Source of the DNA: CBDCIS01 sp965217565
GTDB lineage: Bacteria; Chloroflexota; Dehalococcoidia; Lucifugimonadales; CATOSD01
Assembly (NCBI GenBank): GCA_965217565.1
Contig: CBDCIS010000010.1
Coordinates: 1 to 64,000, forward strand
Direction: 5' to 3'
Length of the DNA stretch: 64,000 bases
The notes under the pieces: model-generated
Database searches by the model: none
Told to the model about the DNA's origin: nothing
Seen by the model: the letters and a program-made list of their open reading frames with translations, nothing else
Translations under genes and position numbers: made by a program
Shown here: positions 8,200 through 17,700 of the stretch, in pieces
Layout: each line of letters starts with the position of its first letter
Numbering within the stretch: position 1 is the stretch's first letter

Positions 8200-8389
8200 A
8201 ATGAAGCTCACGCGCCCTTCACGGCGTAGGCGCATACGGGCCCACGCCCTGGGCGCGGCCGCCTATAGCGTGGTGGCTGGCCGCCGGAGCCTGTGGTGGG
8301 GCGCAAGGATGCGGCGCCGAGGCGGCTCGGCGGCTTGGCGCTCTCGCGCGAGAAGATGGGCCTTAACCCCTCATATAAAGAAATATTTC

Positions 8390-8401
8390 TAGGCCCATCG
8401 G
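8390..8401 (+). promoter_or_regulatory. Conserved TAGGCCCATCGG box, copy B1
   Basis: Exact copy, preceded by CCTTAACCCCTCATATAAAG and lying 47 bp before the ATG at 8449. Confidence 0.5.
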
Positions 8402-8448
8402 TTATTTTGAGTACCAACATAACGGCATCTTTGAGGGAGGATTCGGCG

Positions 8449-8625
8449 ATGAGGAAGTTTCGGTCGCCAAAGGTCAGGATTCGACGACGTAAGCGGCCAG
8501 ACCGAGCGGCGCTATCTCGCATCCGTCGCTATCGCCGGGCGTTGCGCGCCTTCCCCAGACGACGCTATGGCGGGATTCTTGCCCTCCCGCATGGAGCGTT
8601 TTCTGAACCTAAACCCCTTGTATAA
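8449..8625 (+). CDS. Truncated small Arg-rich protein of the repeat family
   Basis: Starts MRKFRSPKVRIRRRKRPDRA with a strong ribosome site (GAGGGAGG) and matches the N-terminus of the minus-strand HTH protein at 5362 for about 40 residues. After LRAFPRRR it diverges and lacks the HTH. This suggests a partial duplication of the regulator fused to unrelated DNA. Probably non-functional. Confidence 0.35.
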   Translation: MRKFRSPKVRIRRRKRPDRAALSRIRRYRRALRAFPRRRYGGILALPHGAFSEPKPLV

Positions 8626-8636
8626 ATAAATAATTC

Positions 8637-8648
8637 TAGGCCCATCGG
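8637..8648 (+). promoter_or_regulatory. Conserved TAGGCCCATCGG box, copy B2
   Basis: Exact copy, in the same context as copy A: CTTGTATAAATAAATAATTC before it and TTTTTATATAGGGACGG after it. Confidence 0.5.
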
Positions 8649-8786
8649 TTTTTATATAGGGACGGATATGGCGTCTCTGTGTCTGTGCGCTTCGCCTGTG
8701 CTGAACAGTTGTCTTGTAGTCTGTTTGGGAGGTTGTTCGATGGCTCTCAGTTTGAAGCGTCGGGGAATCCTTGACTTGCGGAAGTT

Positions 8787-9194
8787 GTGCACAGGGCCGG
8801 CTACTCAATTGGCAAGCTTGCGAAGTTTCTTAACCGCTCGGAATCTATCATCGCGCGCCGTGTGTATGGCAACGCCATCGGCGTGTTGCCCGACCTGCCC
8901 CGTCTCCCCGGCCGACACCGAGACCGCTCCAGGCGGCCCAGCGCGCCCGTCCTTGTGCGCTGTTTATACCGCGACTTGGCAAGACCCCGACGAACCTATT
9001 TATACCCATTTATACCTATTTATACCAGATTTTTATACCAGAATTGGAGCACAACATGCCCACAACGACAACCATCTGCCCAGCCTGTAACCGTCCTATC
9101 CCGCCAGACTTTGAGGACAGCGCGCCGTCCGTCCAGACCGAAGCCAAGCGTTCGCCCTGGGGCTACACCTGGAGATGGGCGCTGTTCCCAATGA
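8787..9194 (+). CDS. Small HTH protein of the repeat family, copy B
   Basis: GTG-initiated frame with a clear HTH: HRAGYSIGKLAKFLNRSE, then SIIARRVYGNAIGVLPDLPR. It is more regular than copy A, which shifts frame after the HTH. The natural N-terminus may be the ATG at 8741 (MALSLKRRGILDLRK), which would need a frameshift near 8785. The frame continues through the TTTATACC boxes and overlaps the zinc-ribbon gene, so the true end is unclear. Only the HTH part is likely to matter. Confidence 0.35.
   Translation: MHRAGYSIGKLAKFLNRSESIIARRVYGNAIGVLPDLPRLPGRHRDRSRRPSAPVLVRCLYRDLARPRRTYLYPFIPIYTRFLYQNWSTTCPQRQPSAQPVTVLSRQTLRTARRPSRPKPSVRPGATPGDGRCSQ
8963..9038 (+). repeat. TTTATACC boxes, copy B (five)
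   Basis: TTTATACC at 8963, 8999, 9009, 9019 and 9031. Three are exactly 10 bp apart, so they lie on one face of the helix. They sit just upstream of the zinc-ribbon start at 9056. Copy A has three boxes in the same place. Confidence 0.65.
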
Positions 9195-9289
9195 CCTTCA
9201 CACCGGTCCGCTTCGCCTCTTCCGCCGAACGGCCTGGCGACAACCACATCGGGGGGCTTCTCTGGATTATCGCCGCCGCGTTGTGTTGA
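9056..9289 (+). pseudogene. Zinc-ribbon membrane protein, copy B, cut by ISNCY
   Basis: Identical in plan to the gene at 3703 (ICPACNRPIPP near the N-terminus) but interrupted within the transmembrane segment at 9283 by the left end of the ISNCY element. The frame then stops after two foreign codons. Confidence 0.6.
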
Positions 9290-10918
9290 TGGCCAGCATA
9301 AGCGTCCTCGCTAACAGGCCAGCAATAATGTCACATTCTCCATGATGTGACATTGACGCAGAGGGAGCAGGCAAGACTACAGGTCCTCAACAGCTTACTG
9401 GCAGAGCACATGACTCTGGAGCAGGCGGCCACGTTGATGGGAGTAAGCACGCGCCACACCAGGCGCATCCTGGCGGCTTACAGAGAGGAGGGAGCAGCCG
9501 CACTCGCTCACGGTCATCGTGGACGCCGAGCACCCAACGCGACACCGGAGCCGCTGAGGTCCGAGGTGCTGCGCCTTGCTCGATCCCGCTACTCGGAAGC
9601 CAATCACTCTCACCTGAGTGAGCTGCTCAGGGAGCGTGAGGGCATAGACATCGGTCGAACCACACTGCGGCGGATACTGACAAGTGCCGGTCTGAAGAGC
9701 CCACGCCACCGTCGGACGCCCCGGCACCGTGTCCGGCGGCAGCGGATGCCCCGCGAGGGCATGCTGGTACAGGTGGACGGCAGCCATCACCGGTGGCTTG
9801 GAGACGATGGTCCTCCCTTCGCGCTGCTGCTGGCCGTCGATGACGCCACTGGCATCGTGGCCAACGCCCTGTTCTGCGAGCAGGAGAACCCCCGCGACTA
9901 CTTCCTGCTGATGAGGGGCCTGATACAGCGCTACGGCATACCCATCGCCCTCTACACCGACCGGCACTCCGTCTTCAAGAACGTTCCCGGGGCCGGGCAC
10001 GCCGGTGCACCCACACAGTTCAGTCGTGCCATGGACGAGCTCGGCGTGCAGATGGTCTTCGCTCTGTCACCGCAGGCCAAGGGTAGAGTGGAGCGCACCG
10101 CGGGGACGTTCCAGGACAGATTGGTGACTGAGCTCAGACTCGCGGGTGCAGTCACCATGGAGGACGCCAACGCCGTGCTCAAGGAGTTCCTCAACCGCTT
10201 CAACGCTCGCTTTGGAGTGCCGGCACGGCACCCTGAGGCTGCCTACCGCCCGTTGGAGCTGGGAGTGTGCCTCGATACGGTCCTCTGCTTCAGACACAGC
10301 CGCAGGGTGGCCAGGGACAACACGGTGAAGTACAGGTGGAGAACGCTTCAGCTGCTGCCGTGGACGGAGCGGCGCAGCTATGCTGGAGCGGTGGTAGAGG
10401 TTCTGGAAGGTCTGGACGGCCAGCTGGCAGTGCGTTACCGGGGAGAGATCATAGCCAGCCAGGAGGCGCCATCCCGCCCGAGCGTACTCAGAAGCTTCAA
10501 CGGCTCTTCCTCACACGAGACACCCGCACATGGCGGTCTCAACGGTCTGGGCAGGCGCTGGGAGGCGGCACTGGCAGCACTCGACACCAGAATGGACATC
10601 ACCGATGCTGACGACACGGCCGTCGACAACGGCACTGCCAGGGTCCGCAAGCCACCTGCCATGCAGCGCAGGAAGCCCACCCCGCTTCAGACGGCAAGGT
10701 GGAACGCCGTTCAGAAAGCGAAGCGCAGGGGGCTGTCGATTCGCGGGATCGCACGGGAACTCGGCATCCATCGTGCCACGGCAAAGAAGTACATGGAGGC
10801 TGTGAGTCCGCCCGTGAAGCGCTCCGTGGTCAGGACGGAGTGATCTGGTAACATCGGGGCGAGTACGGGTGACATTTATGCTGGTCACTTAGGCGGACAT
10901 TTATCCTGACCATCGACA
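9284..10918 (+). mobile_element. ISNCY-family insertion sequence
   Basis: About 1.63 kb with long imperfect inverted repeats of about 50 bp. The left end reads TGTTGATGGCCAGCATAA and the complement of the right end TGTCGATGGTCAGGATAA. Both run inward to CCAGCA and AATGTCAC at about 9334 and 10869. It carries one intact transposase gene. No target duplication is visible, and the right flank does not continue the disrupted repeat, so one side has been rearranged. Confidence 0.75.
9347..10843 (+). CDS. ISNCY-family DDE transposase
   Basis: A 498-residue transposase starting with GTG: (V)TLTQREQARLQVLNSLL. It has a helix-turn-helix (TLEQAATLMGVSTRHTRRIL), an EGAAALAHGHRGR motif usual in the ISDol1-like group, a second HTH, then the integrase core with Asp in VQVDGSHHRWL, Asp in ALYTDRHSVFK and Glu in AKGRVERTAGTFQDR. 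A beta-barrel-like region follows (VAVRYRGEII-type). The last 70 residues add a basic tail with an HTH (SIRGIARELGIHRATAKKYM), not found in every member. The gene looks complete and uninterrupted. Confidence 0.85.
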   Translation: MTLTQREQARLQVLNSLLAEHMTLEQAATLMGVSTRHTRRILAAYREEGAAALAHGHRGRRAPNATPEPLRSEVLRLARSRYSEANHSHLSELLREREGIDIGRTTLRRILTSAGLKSPRHRRTPRHRVRRQRMPREGMLVQVDGSHHRWLGDDGPPFALLLAVDDATGIVANALFCEQENPRDYFLLMRGLIQRYGIPIALYTDRHSVFKNVPGAGHAGAPTQFSRAMDELGVQMVFALSPQAKGRVERTAGTFQDRLVTELRLAGAVTMEDANAVLKEFLNRFNARFGVPARHPEAAYRPLELGVCLDTVLCFRHSRRVARDNTVKYRWRTLQLLPWTERRSYAGAVVEVLEGLDGQLAVRYRGEIIASQEAPSRPSVLRSFNGSSSHETPAHGGLNGLGRRWEAALAALDTRMDITDADDTAVDNGTARVRKPPAMQRRKPTPLQTARWNAVQKAKRRGLSIRGIARELGIHRATAKKYMEAVSPPVKRSVVRTE

Positions 10919-10999
10919 TCACGAGCGGAGCTAAAATGTGCCGGTTTGGAGGAGCCGCAGCCGCATCAGTTTGTCCAAGCCGCTCAGATCCGGTATCTC

Positions 11000-11878
11000 C
11001 TATTGAGACTCCCAGTAGGTTTCGGGTAGTAACTCGCCTTTTTCGTGAGGAAGTATATCGTGGGGCTTATTGAGGTCGAAAAAGCTTGCTCGGATTATCT
11101 CCTGTCCGTTGGCGTCAGCTAGGGCAAACTCTTTCAGAACGTACGTTTGGTCATAGGTAACTGTTGTTGACCCCAACGATGGGTCTTCATACTTCCAAAC
11201 ATACCCGTCTTGAACTTGCTCCAAGCCCTCGGTCATCGGTGGAACTGAGAACGCGAGGGCCAGAAAAGACACCGACATGACGTCTTCTAGCGGTCCCGTA
11301 TCGGAGTTTTCAGGGATGAAGTACCACTTGCTTTCATCGAGGTCCTTTAGGTATATGTCGAAGCTATTGCGGGTCAAGACTTCGATAGACCGCACGACAG
11401 GCTTGGTCATTTCTATTCGTGCGAACATTTGGCTTGTGCCGTTGACTATCATCCATCCGTTCGCGTTGGCCGTAACCGGACTATCGCTCTCGGTGAACAG
11501 GTTGGGCATTTCAAAGGAAGCCTCGTATGAGATGCTTTTGAAGTTCTCCATGAAAGATGCGGCTCTTTCGTCGTCATCTGGCGACATAGGGACAGAGGTC
11601 GCCGTAAGAGTTGGCGGAGACGTTGGGGCAGGAGTAGCTGTTGGTGTTAGGAAGGGGTTGCGTGTAGGACTGGCTGTCGGGGTTGGGAAAGGAATGTTGG
11701 AGGCGGCGGTAGGATCTGAGACCGTTCTAGGAGTGTCTGTGGGGGTAGGAGTTGAGGACGGCAATGTGCGGACGACGGGGGTAACATCAGTGGGCTGTGG
11801 GTCGTCGTTTGTCCACCAGCAGGCGGATGCACCCACAACGAAGACGACCAGAACACAGACAACCGTACAATTCCTCAC
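11000..11878 (-). CDS. Secreted lipoprotein, LolA/LppX-like fold suspected
   Basis: A 292-residue exported protein from a GTG start, with AGGAGAAAG upstream. The signal peptide ends in a lipobox (VVGASAC, Cys20). A long Pro/Thr linker of about 70 residues follows (TPTPTDTPRT, PTPTASPTRNPFLTPTATPA), typical of Chloroflexota surface lipoproteins. The C-terminal domain of about 190 residues has alternating beta-strand patterns (SYEASFEMP, ANGWMIVNGTSQMFARIEM, GYVWKYEDPSLGSTTVTYDQ) like bacterial outer-layer lipoproteins of the LppX/LolA type. It stands alone; a role in lipid or envelope handling is only a guess. Confidence 0.65.
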   Translation of the reverse strand: MRNCTVVCVLVVFVVGASACWWTNDDPQPTDVTPVVRTLPSSTPTPTDTPRTVSDPTAASNIPFPTPTASPTRNPFLTPTATPAPTSPPTLTATSVPMSPDDDERAASFMENFKSISYEASFEMPNLFTESDSPVTANANGWMIVNGTSQMFARIEMTKPVVRSIEVLTRNSFDIYLKDLDESKWYFIPENSDTGPLEDVMSVSFLALAFSVPPMTEGLEQVQDGYVWKYEDPSLGSTTVTYDQTYVLKEFALADANGQEIIRASFFDLNKPHDILPHEKGELLPETYWESQ

Positions 11879-12389
11879 CGGTGCTTTCTCCTGTCAATCG
11901 AACGGCGGACTGTCTTGTTCGCGTCCCCATCGATCAATTCTACGTCACCACATCCCCTATGGAATTGGTCTCCTACGAAAGCCATTAGTTGCCTCCTCCA
12001 ACTGGTCCCGTGCTATAACCCCTAAACGTATGCCAAGGAGCAAGCACGTGGGGCTGTGTAAGACCGAATTGCGAACTCTTCGCTGGGAGGTCCTGATATA
12101 GGGAACCTGTCGGCGAACGAAGATAAGCCCTTCTCGAGCCTCCGACCGCCGGGTTGGAGGCTCTTCCATTTCTTCAGGATGGTCCCAACGCCCGGCCAGC
12201 AGGAGGGACAGCCTAACCCTATTATCGACGCTGTGTCCCAGTGAAGACAAGGCCGGGCGTGGCAGTTTCGGCGGCGCTCTCTCATGGCACAAGAACACTC
12301 CCGTGTCCAGCCTCAGCGACGCCGAGTTCACCTACAAGGTGGCAATTTCAACAGTAGCCAATTTACTCCTCACGATAGCAGATTATCTT
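11879..12389. other. Gene-free stretch
   Basis: 510 bp between two minus-strand genes. Frames on the minus strand between 11957 and 12331 have no recognisable domain or ribosome site. GAGCCTCC (12137) and GGAGGCTC (12156) form a possible hairpin. Nothing else supported. Confidence 0.4.
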
Positions 12390-14201
12390 CTAACCGCGCG
12401 GCCATATATCAACTATGATGCTGTACATCCACTCTCCCCGTCTGGTTATGTCGTCCTCCGTCCATTCACATGAGGACTCATTTAGCAGACGCCGATTGAG
12501 AAACAGATTGTCGGACTCCTGAATAGCCGAGCCTTTGATACTCCATGAGGCGTTGCTGATAGACGAATTCAGTCGTCCATTGAGTAAGGTCAAATTGCCT
12601 AACGTTTCTATGGCCTGCTCTCGCTTAGTCATGGCAAGAGCCGGTTTCTCAGAGTCAGGCAACGGCCAGGACTCAGGTTGCCATCCTCGGGGCATAATGT
12701 GTTCAATTTGAACATTTGGCACGAGATCGGATATACCCGCCCGGTTCGTAATCAAACGTTGTTCGATCGCTGAGAGCACCAGACGCTGGGCGTATTGGGG
12801 CAAATGTCTACCTAACACGGCCTGTTTCACTTCCACGTCACTTGGCCACAGAGACGCGGCTTCGGAATTCTGTAACAACTGTTGCACTATTACGTCCGCG
12901 ATGCTAGCCGCGCTGCCATTCGCTGTCTGAAGGACACTCAGTAGCTCTATAGCTACCTGGTCGTAGCTACGGGCTTGATAGCCTACAATCATTCTGCGGA
13001 CGAAATAGCTTTCCAACGCCGCAAACCAGAGGTCTCGCTCCGGCTGGTCGGCGTCGAATCTTTGCAATTGCAGCAACAAGGGCCAGATCGCTCCAATGGC
13101 CATGTTTAGTCGCCGATTATGGAACTGCGCTTCTCTGCTGCCATTGCCAGGATCAACTTCTTCGAAGCGCTCGAAGTATCGTGCGTCCTGGACGAACTCC
13201 TGCATCATCGATTCTAGTGATTGACCTTCGTTGTCTACGTGCTTTTCAAACTCCCTGAAGACCCGTCGGACCGCTACAGGCGCCTTCTTTCTTGATTCCA
13301 ACCAATAGTCCGCAAAGATGTCTGTCCGGGGTCTCTGAATGCCCCGTCCCACGTCCCTCCGCCACCAGGGTTCGTCAAAACGATCCAGGTAGTCCTCGAA
13401 GAATGACTCTTGACTCAGCCCCGGTTCTTCGTCGGCTTTGTACAGAAGGTAATTCTTAATCTTGTCCCACTCAGTCAGAGGCTCACCACGAGCATTCAGG
13501 GTCTCGAAGATAATATGTTCTTTCTCGTGCGTATCAAGGTATATGCCCACTAGGTTGAGCTTCATAATCAGTGTCGTCGCAAGGGCGGAAGCTGCAGCAC
13601 TGATGCGTGCATCATGCGGCCTGAGCCAGTCCCGAATGGCCTGTTGGAAGAACCGATAGCACACAGCCATGGGACCATCGATGCCGTCGGTTGCTGCTCC
13701 GTTGAGGGCGGCACCCATGACATCTCTGAATCGTTCATAATCGTGCCCTCGTTGGTGCCAATGGTGACTGATCTTGTAGCCGCCATTGGCGGACGACGCC
13801 GATCTAGACGAATTCGTTGTAAGTTCCCTTAGGCGATCCGCTGGAATAGAAAGTCCTACGCGTTCAAGCTCTGTGACCGCTGCCGCCACCAGCAACTGGA
13901 GGGTTGTCAGGCGCTGTTGACCGTCTATGACTCGCAGCTGTCTTGCCAGATCTGGAGTGCTGCCGCTCATCTTCAATACCACCGCCCCCAAGAAGTGGGC
14001 TTCCACTGAGCCCGGGTCCACACTTTCAGAATCCCTCACTGCGGCGTCGTTGAGTAGGACATTGGCTATGTCTTCCACATCTGACCAAAGGGGTTCCCAT
14101 TGATCTTCGCGATTCCAGACATACAGGCGCTGATAACTTGGAACAACGTAGACCAGTTGCCCCTCAAAGAGCTCGGCTAATGTATGCTTTCTTGGCTCCA
14201 A
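12390..14201 (-). CDS. DUF262/DUF1524 protein (GmrSD-like), candidate defence effector
   Basis: A 603-residue protein with the two-domain plan of GmrSD-type type IV restriction proteins. The DUF262 part has PSYQRLYVWN at residues 21-30 and DGQQR at 93-97, the proposed nucleotide-binding and hydrolysis motif. The DUF1524 part has the HNH-like IEHIMPRGW with His501 and the Asn-rich continuation NLTLLNGRLN near 536-545. Known relatives cut modified phage DNA, with the DUF262 domain gating activity. It is the last gene of a minus-strand operon after a coiled-coil protein and a nuclease-RecQ helicase, which points to a multi-gene defence system. It appears intact. Confidence 0.8.
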   Translation of the reverse strand: MEPRKHTLAELFEGQLVYVVPSYQRLYVWNREDQWEPLWSDVEDIANVLLNDAAVRDSESVDPGSVEAHFLGAVVLKMSGSTPDLARQLRVIDGQQRLTTLQLLVAAAVTELERVGLSIPADRLRELTTNSSRSASSANGGYKISHHWHQRGHDYERFRDVMGAALNGAATDGIDGPMAVCYRFFQQAIRDWLRPHDARISAAASALATTLIMKLNLVGIYLDTHEKEHIIFETLNARGEPLTEWDKIKNYLLYKADEEPGLSQESFFEDYLDRFDEPWWRRDVGRGIQRPRTDIFADYWLESRKKAPVAVRRVFREFEKHVDNEGQSLESMMQEFVQDARYFERFEEVDPGNGSREAQFHNRRLNMAIGAIWPLLLQLQRFDADQPERDLWFAALESYFVRRMIVGYQARSYDQVAIELLSVLQTANGSAASIADVIVQQLLQNSEAASLWPSDVEVKQAVLGRHLPQYAQRLVLSAIEQRLITNRAGISDLVPNVQIEHIMPRGWQPESWPLPDSEKPALAMTKREQAIETLGNLTLLNGRLNSSISNASWSIKGSAIQESDNLFLNRRLLNESSCEWTEDDITRRGEWMYSIIVDIWPRG

Positions 14202-14295
14202 AGCTTGTCGCTCCCCCTTGCTCTACGCTTCGACATTCATGTCTTGTGGTGGCGATGCATCTCGTGAATGGACCTGCCATATCATCCCCCATTTG

Positions 14296-14787
14296 CTAGA
14301 ATAGACGCTTCACAATAATGGGATTCTTTACATCTGTGTGAACGCTTTGAAGGTCCTCTTTGAGACTATCCACGTCCTTCCTAATCGAAGTCTGAAGAGT
14401 GCCTACCATAGCGATCAATTCAGCTACCTTGGAGTCAAGAGCGTCAACGCGACTGTCAACGTTAGAGATTGACTGCGAGTTGGCTTTGGCGGTTTCTGCT
14501 ATTCCTTTCAACTCGGTGCCGTCGAGCAGATCCGCCCCGCTCTTCAGTACCTCCGCCACCTTTGTCTGTGCGTCTTCCAGGCCTCTGAGGATGCTTGCTG
14601 CCTCGGCAGTGAAGCGTGCGACCTGCCCTGCGGTGTCTTGGAGGCTGGCATTCGCCTCTTCCTCTGTCTCGCGGAGTTCGGTCAAGACCCGCAATTGTTC
14701 CCTCACGTTCGCCAGTGCCTCCACCGACTCCGCGAATCTCCGAACTACAGCATCAAATTCCAGTGGATTGCGGCCCTCATCTACCAT
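14296..14787 (-). CDS. Coiled-coil protein, candidate defence operon component
   Basis: A 163-residue soluble protein, helical almost throughout: FAESVEALANVREQLRVLTE, LQDTAGQVARFTAEAASIL, then a heptad-rich half with SISNVDSRVDALDSKVAELI and SIRKDVDSLKEDLQSV. No enzymatic motif, signal peptide or membrane segment. Its ATG overlaps the 3' end of the RecQ gene by about 11 bp, so the two are probably translationally coupled. The likely role is an adaptor or oligomerising subunit linking the helicase and the DUF262 protein; this is inferred from position only. Confidence 0.6.
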   Translation of the reverse strand: MVDEGRNPLEFDAVVRRFAESVEALANVREQLRVLTELRETEEEANASLQDTAGQVARFTAEAASILRGLEDAQTKVAEVLKSGADLLDGTELKGIAETAKANSQSISNVDSRVDALDSKVAELIAMVGTLQTSIRKDVDSLKEDLQSVHTDVKNPIIVKRLF

Positions 14788-17700
14788 GAGTCACACTCCC
14801 TATAGCCGATTCAAGGTCTTCCGATAGTTGAGTCATCCTACTCGCCAGAGCCATTACTCTCACACCTGAGTCGGACCCTGGTACTCTCAAGGCCCGTTCC
14901 TCGATCTGAGCAATCCTCTCTGATGCCAGCCCAAGACGATCCGCCACATCCAAGGCTAAGGACAGTCCAACGAACGAGTCAGCTTCGAGAGAAGTCAACA
15001 ATCGACTTGTGAACTCTTGAAGCTCGCTCTCCGAGACTCCGTATCGGTCGCGAGCTGAATTCAAAGAAGCCTCCATATTGGCGGTGAAGTCCTGAAGATC
15101 GCCCTCCGGATGAATGATCTCCGAATAGGCTCTGGCATACAGAAGGCCTGGGTTGAAGGGTGAGGAGGCAAGCAGTCTGGCAGAGTTGCCGCGAAGCTCT
15201 CTGGCATCTTCCACACCTTGGAGCTTAGAGAGCTCCTGCTCCCAAACCGCATAGTCGAACTCGGTGGACTCGACAATGGCTTCCAGGACAGGGCTGATGT
15301 CTCCTCTAGTCAGGTAGTCCAGTACCCTATCTCTAAGCCCGTCTCCTCCAGGCGAGGAGTCACGAACTGCGACGTACATCTCTCGCAGAGACCGACGTCT
15401 CGACTCCACGATGACGTCGTAGATGAAGGCGATTAACTCCCTTGAGGCTCTGGAGACTGCTTCCCGTATGTCCATGGAGTTCGCCTGAGCGGCAAACTCG
15501 TTCACTGAAGGCCGTTGTGAACCTGGGTCAGTCCGTTTGACGAATTCGGAGAGAGCATCAGCTATCCCGGTAGACGAGATGCTTGCGAGGTTCACTACAA
15601 ATTTCGATTCGACCAGGTAATCCTCAACTATCCCTAGAAGCATGAGCCGATAAAGGGCGCGTTCTCTCTTATCGGCCTCCGCATCTGTCCCCCTGGCCAA
15701 TTCGATGGTCCTTCGGTATCCCAAGTTGGGCAGAAACTCGCTATCGTCTACCAATCGCTCGACTTCTGCCACTTCCACGTCAACTCCCTTGAACGTGTCC
15801 AACAAGAAATAGAGTTGCTGGGTGATCGAATCGTCATCGGCCCGCCGGATGGAGGTTTGTTCGCGCCTAACGTCTTCGAGGCTGCCGTCAGTGATGGTTA
15901 GCCTGTCACTTCGTGCGCGGTCTTGCTCGTTCCAGATAAGCAGACATACCGCTTGCTCTTGATCCCTTCCCGCGCGACCAACTTCTTGGTAGTAGGCTTC
16001 AATGGAACCTGGGAGACCATAGTGGAGCACATAGCGAATGTTTGGTTTGTCGATCCCCATCCCAAAGGCATTGGTGCTGACCATCAGCGGTATGCGATTG
16101 CCCTTGAAGCTCTCGGCGAACTCTCGCTTCTTGTGCTCCCAGTCTCTCGAACCATAGATGGCCCTTCCGCGTTCCCTAGGCGAGCCGCCCGAATAGATAG
16201 CCGGTAGGAAACCAACTACTCCTGACGTGACCCTCTGCAGTTCGATAATTCCGTGCTGTCCACTTACGTGGGGACAGAAGATCAACCCAGAGAATGTTTG
16301 ATCGGTCTGGGGCCTGAAGAACTCAGAAGCTGGGACTCCAAATTGGGAAGGCAGCGCTCTCAGGGAGCCGGTTAGGACCGCTGGAGAATCGCCCGGGCTG
16401 CACTGTCGTGTGGCCATCGCCAGCTCCGGGCGGTCGAAACTTGCAGTCCTGACGATGGAACGCTCCGACTCCGTTGAGATGGCCAACTGCGTCAGCACGT
16501 CCTTCAATACTGCTCGCGATGCCGTTCCCGTTAGAGCCAGCAGAGGAGGAGATAAGTCATAAGCGTCCTTGCAGACCTCTCTGAGCACTTTACCCAGTGT
16601 CAGATATGAGGTGCGGAACTGGTGCCCCCACTCGGAAACGCAATGCGCTTCGTCAATCACGGCTAGATTGATTGGAGTGGCCTGGGTGAGTGCCTTGATA
16701 GAGTCTCTGAAGCGTCTCTGCTGAAACCGCTCGGGTGCGACGAAGATGAAGAGGGCATCGCCCGACGTTACTTGCCTGAGCAAGGCATCGAGCATACCCT
16801 GGGCCACTTGGAAGCTCGAAAACCCAACCACTTTGTCTATGCCATGCTCCGCAAGACCCCGCTCTTGGTCCTCAATCAGTGCGATCAACGGGTCAATGAC
16901 AATTGTTCTTCCAGGTTTGCAGATGCCGGCAATCTGGTAAATGAGACTCTTGCCCCCTCCAGTAGGAAGCAAGACGGCACAGTCGCGTCCTCCCATGACC
17001 TCCAAGAGTGCGTCAAGCTGACCCTCTCGGAAGCTCTGCTTTGAAAACACGGCCTGAAGCACTTCCGTCAGCGCCGGCTCGATTTCTTGAGGGTCAACGC
17101 CATCAAGGTCGGACCTCATAGCCGGTTCGAATAGATCATCTCCTACGACGACCGGCAGATGGGCGCTCCTCACCACTATTTCTGGAGTATTACCATCGGG
17201 GCGCCCGAGCTTGTCAAAGGCGGTTAGATGGGGCTGTAGACGTATGATCAGTTGCGTTTCTATCTCTCGAGGCTCCCAGGCGGTAGGCGGCTCGGAGGTT
17301 CCGGTGTCGAACCGTGCCCAACCCTGTTTAGTTTTCAGCAGGATTTCTTTCGGCATTACGGACGGCCCCCATAGACGATCCATCGCAATAAAGAGGCGCA
17401 CGTAAGGCCAAAGGAGGGAAGGGGCCACATCAGGCTCGCCCTCTACTTCTACAACCCATGTTCGACCGCTCAGGCAGCCGGAGTCCACGGCATCCAGCAA
17501 AGCTATGACCAGGCGGTGAATCGACGGCGGCACCATGACGGCATCCGCCATCCTCTTGTCCGAGACCTCGGATAGCCTGGGCCACACGGCTCTCACCCGT
17601 TCCAGATTCGCGCCATGACCCTGGTCTATTTCGGATGTCGGTATCCTGACCACTTCGATGCCTACTTTGGCCAGCATCTGATCTCGCTCATTGTCAGGAC

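Larger units (their letters stand above)
8200..9283 (+). repeat. Long dispersed repeat, copy B (interrupted by ISNCY)
   Basis: Second copy of the block at 3127-3930. It differs by an extra module of about 220 bp at roughly 8390-8610, between two TAGGCCCATCGG boxes, which encodes a truncated relative of the 5078 HTH protein, and by two more TTTATACC boxes. It stops at 9283 in the middle of the zinc-ribbon gene, where the ISNCY element begins. The sequence after the ISNCY element does not resume copy A, so the right part has been lost. Confidence 0.8.
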
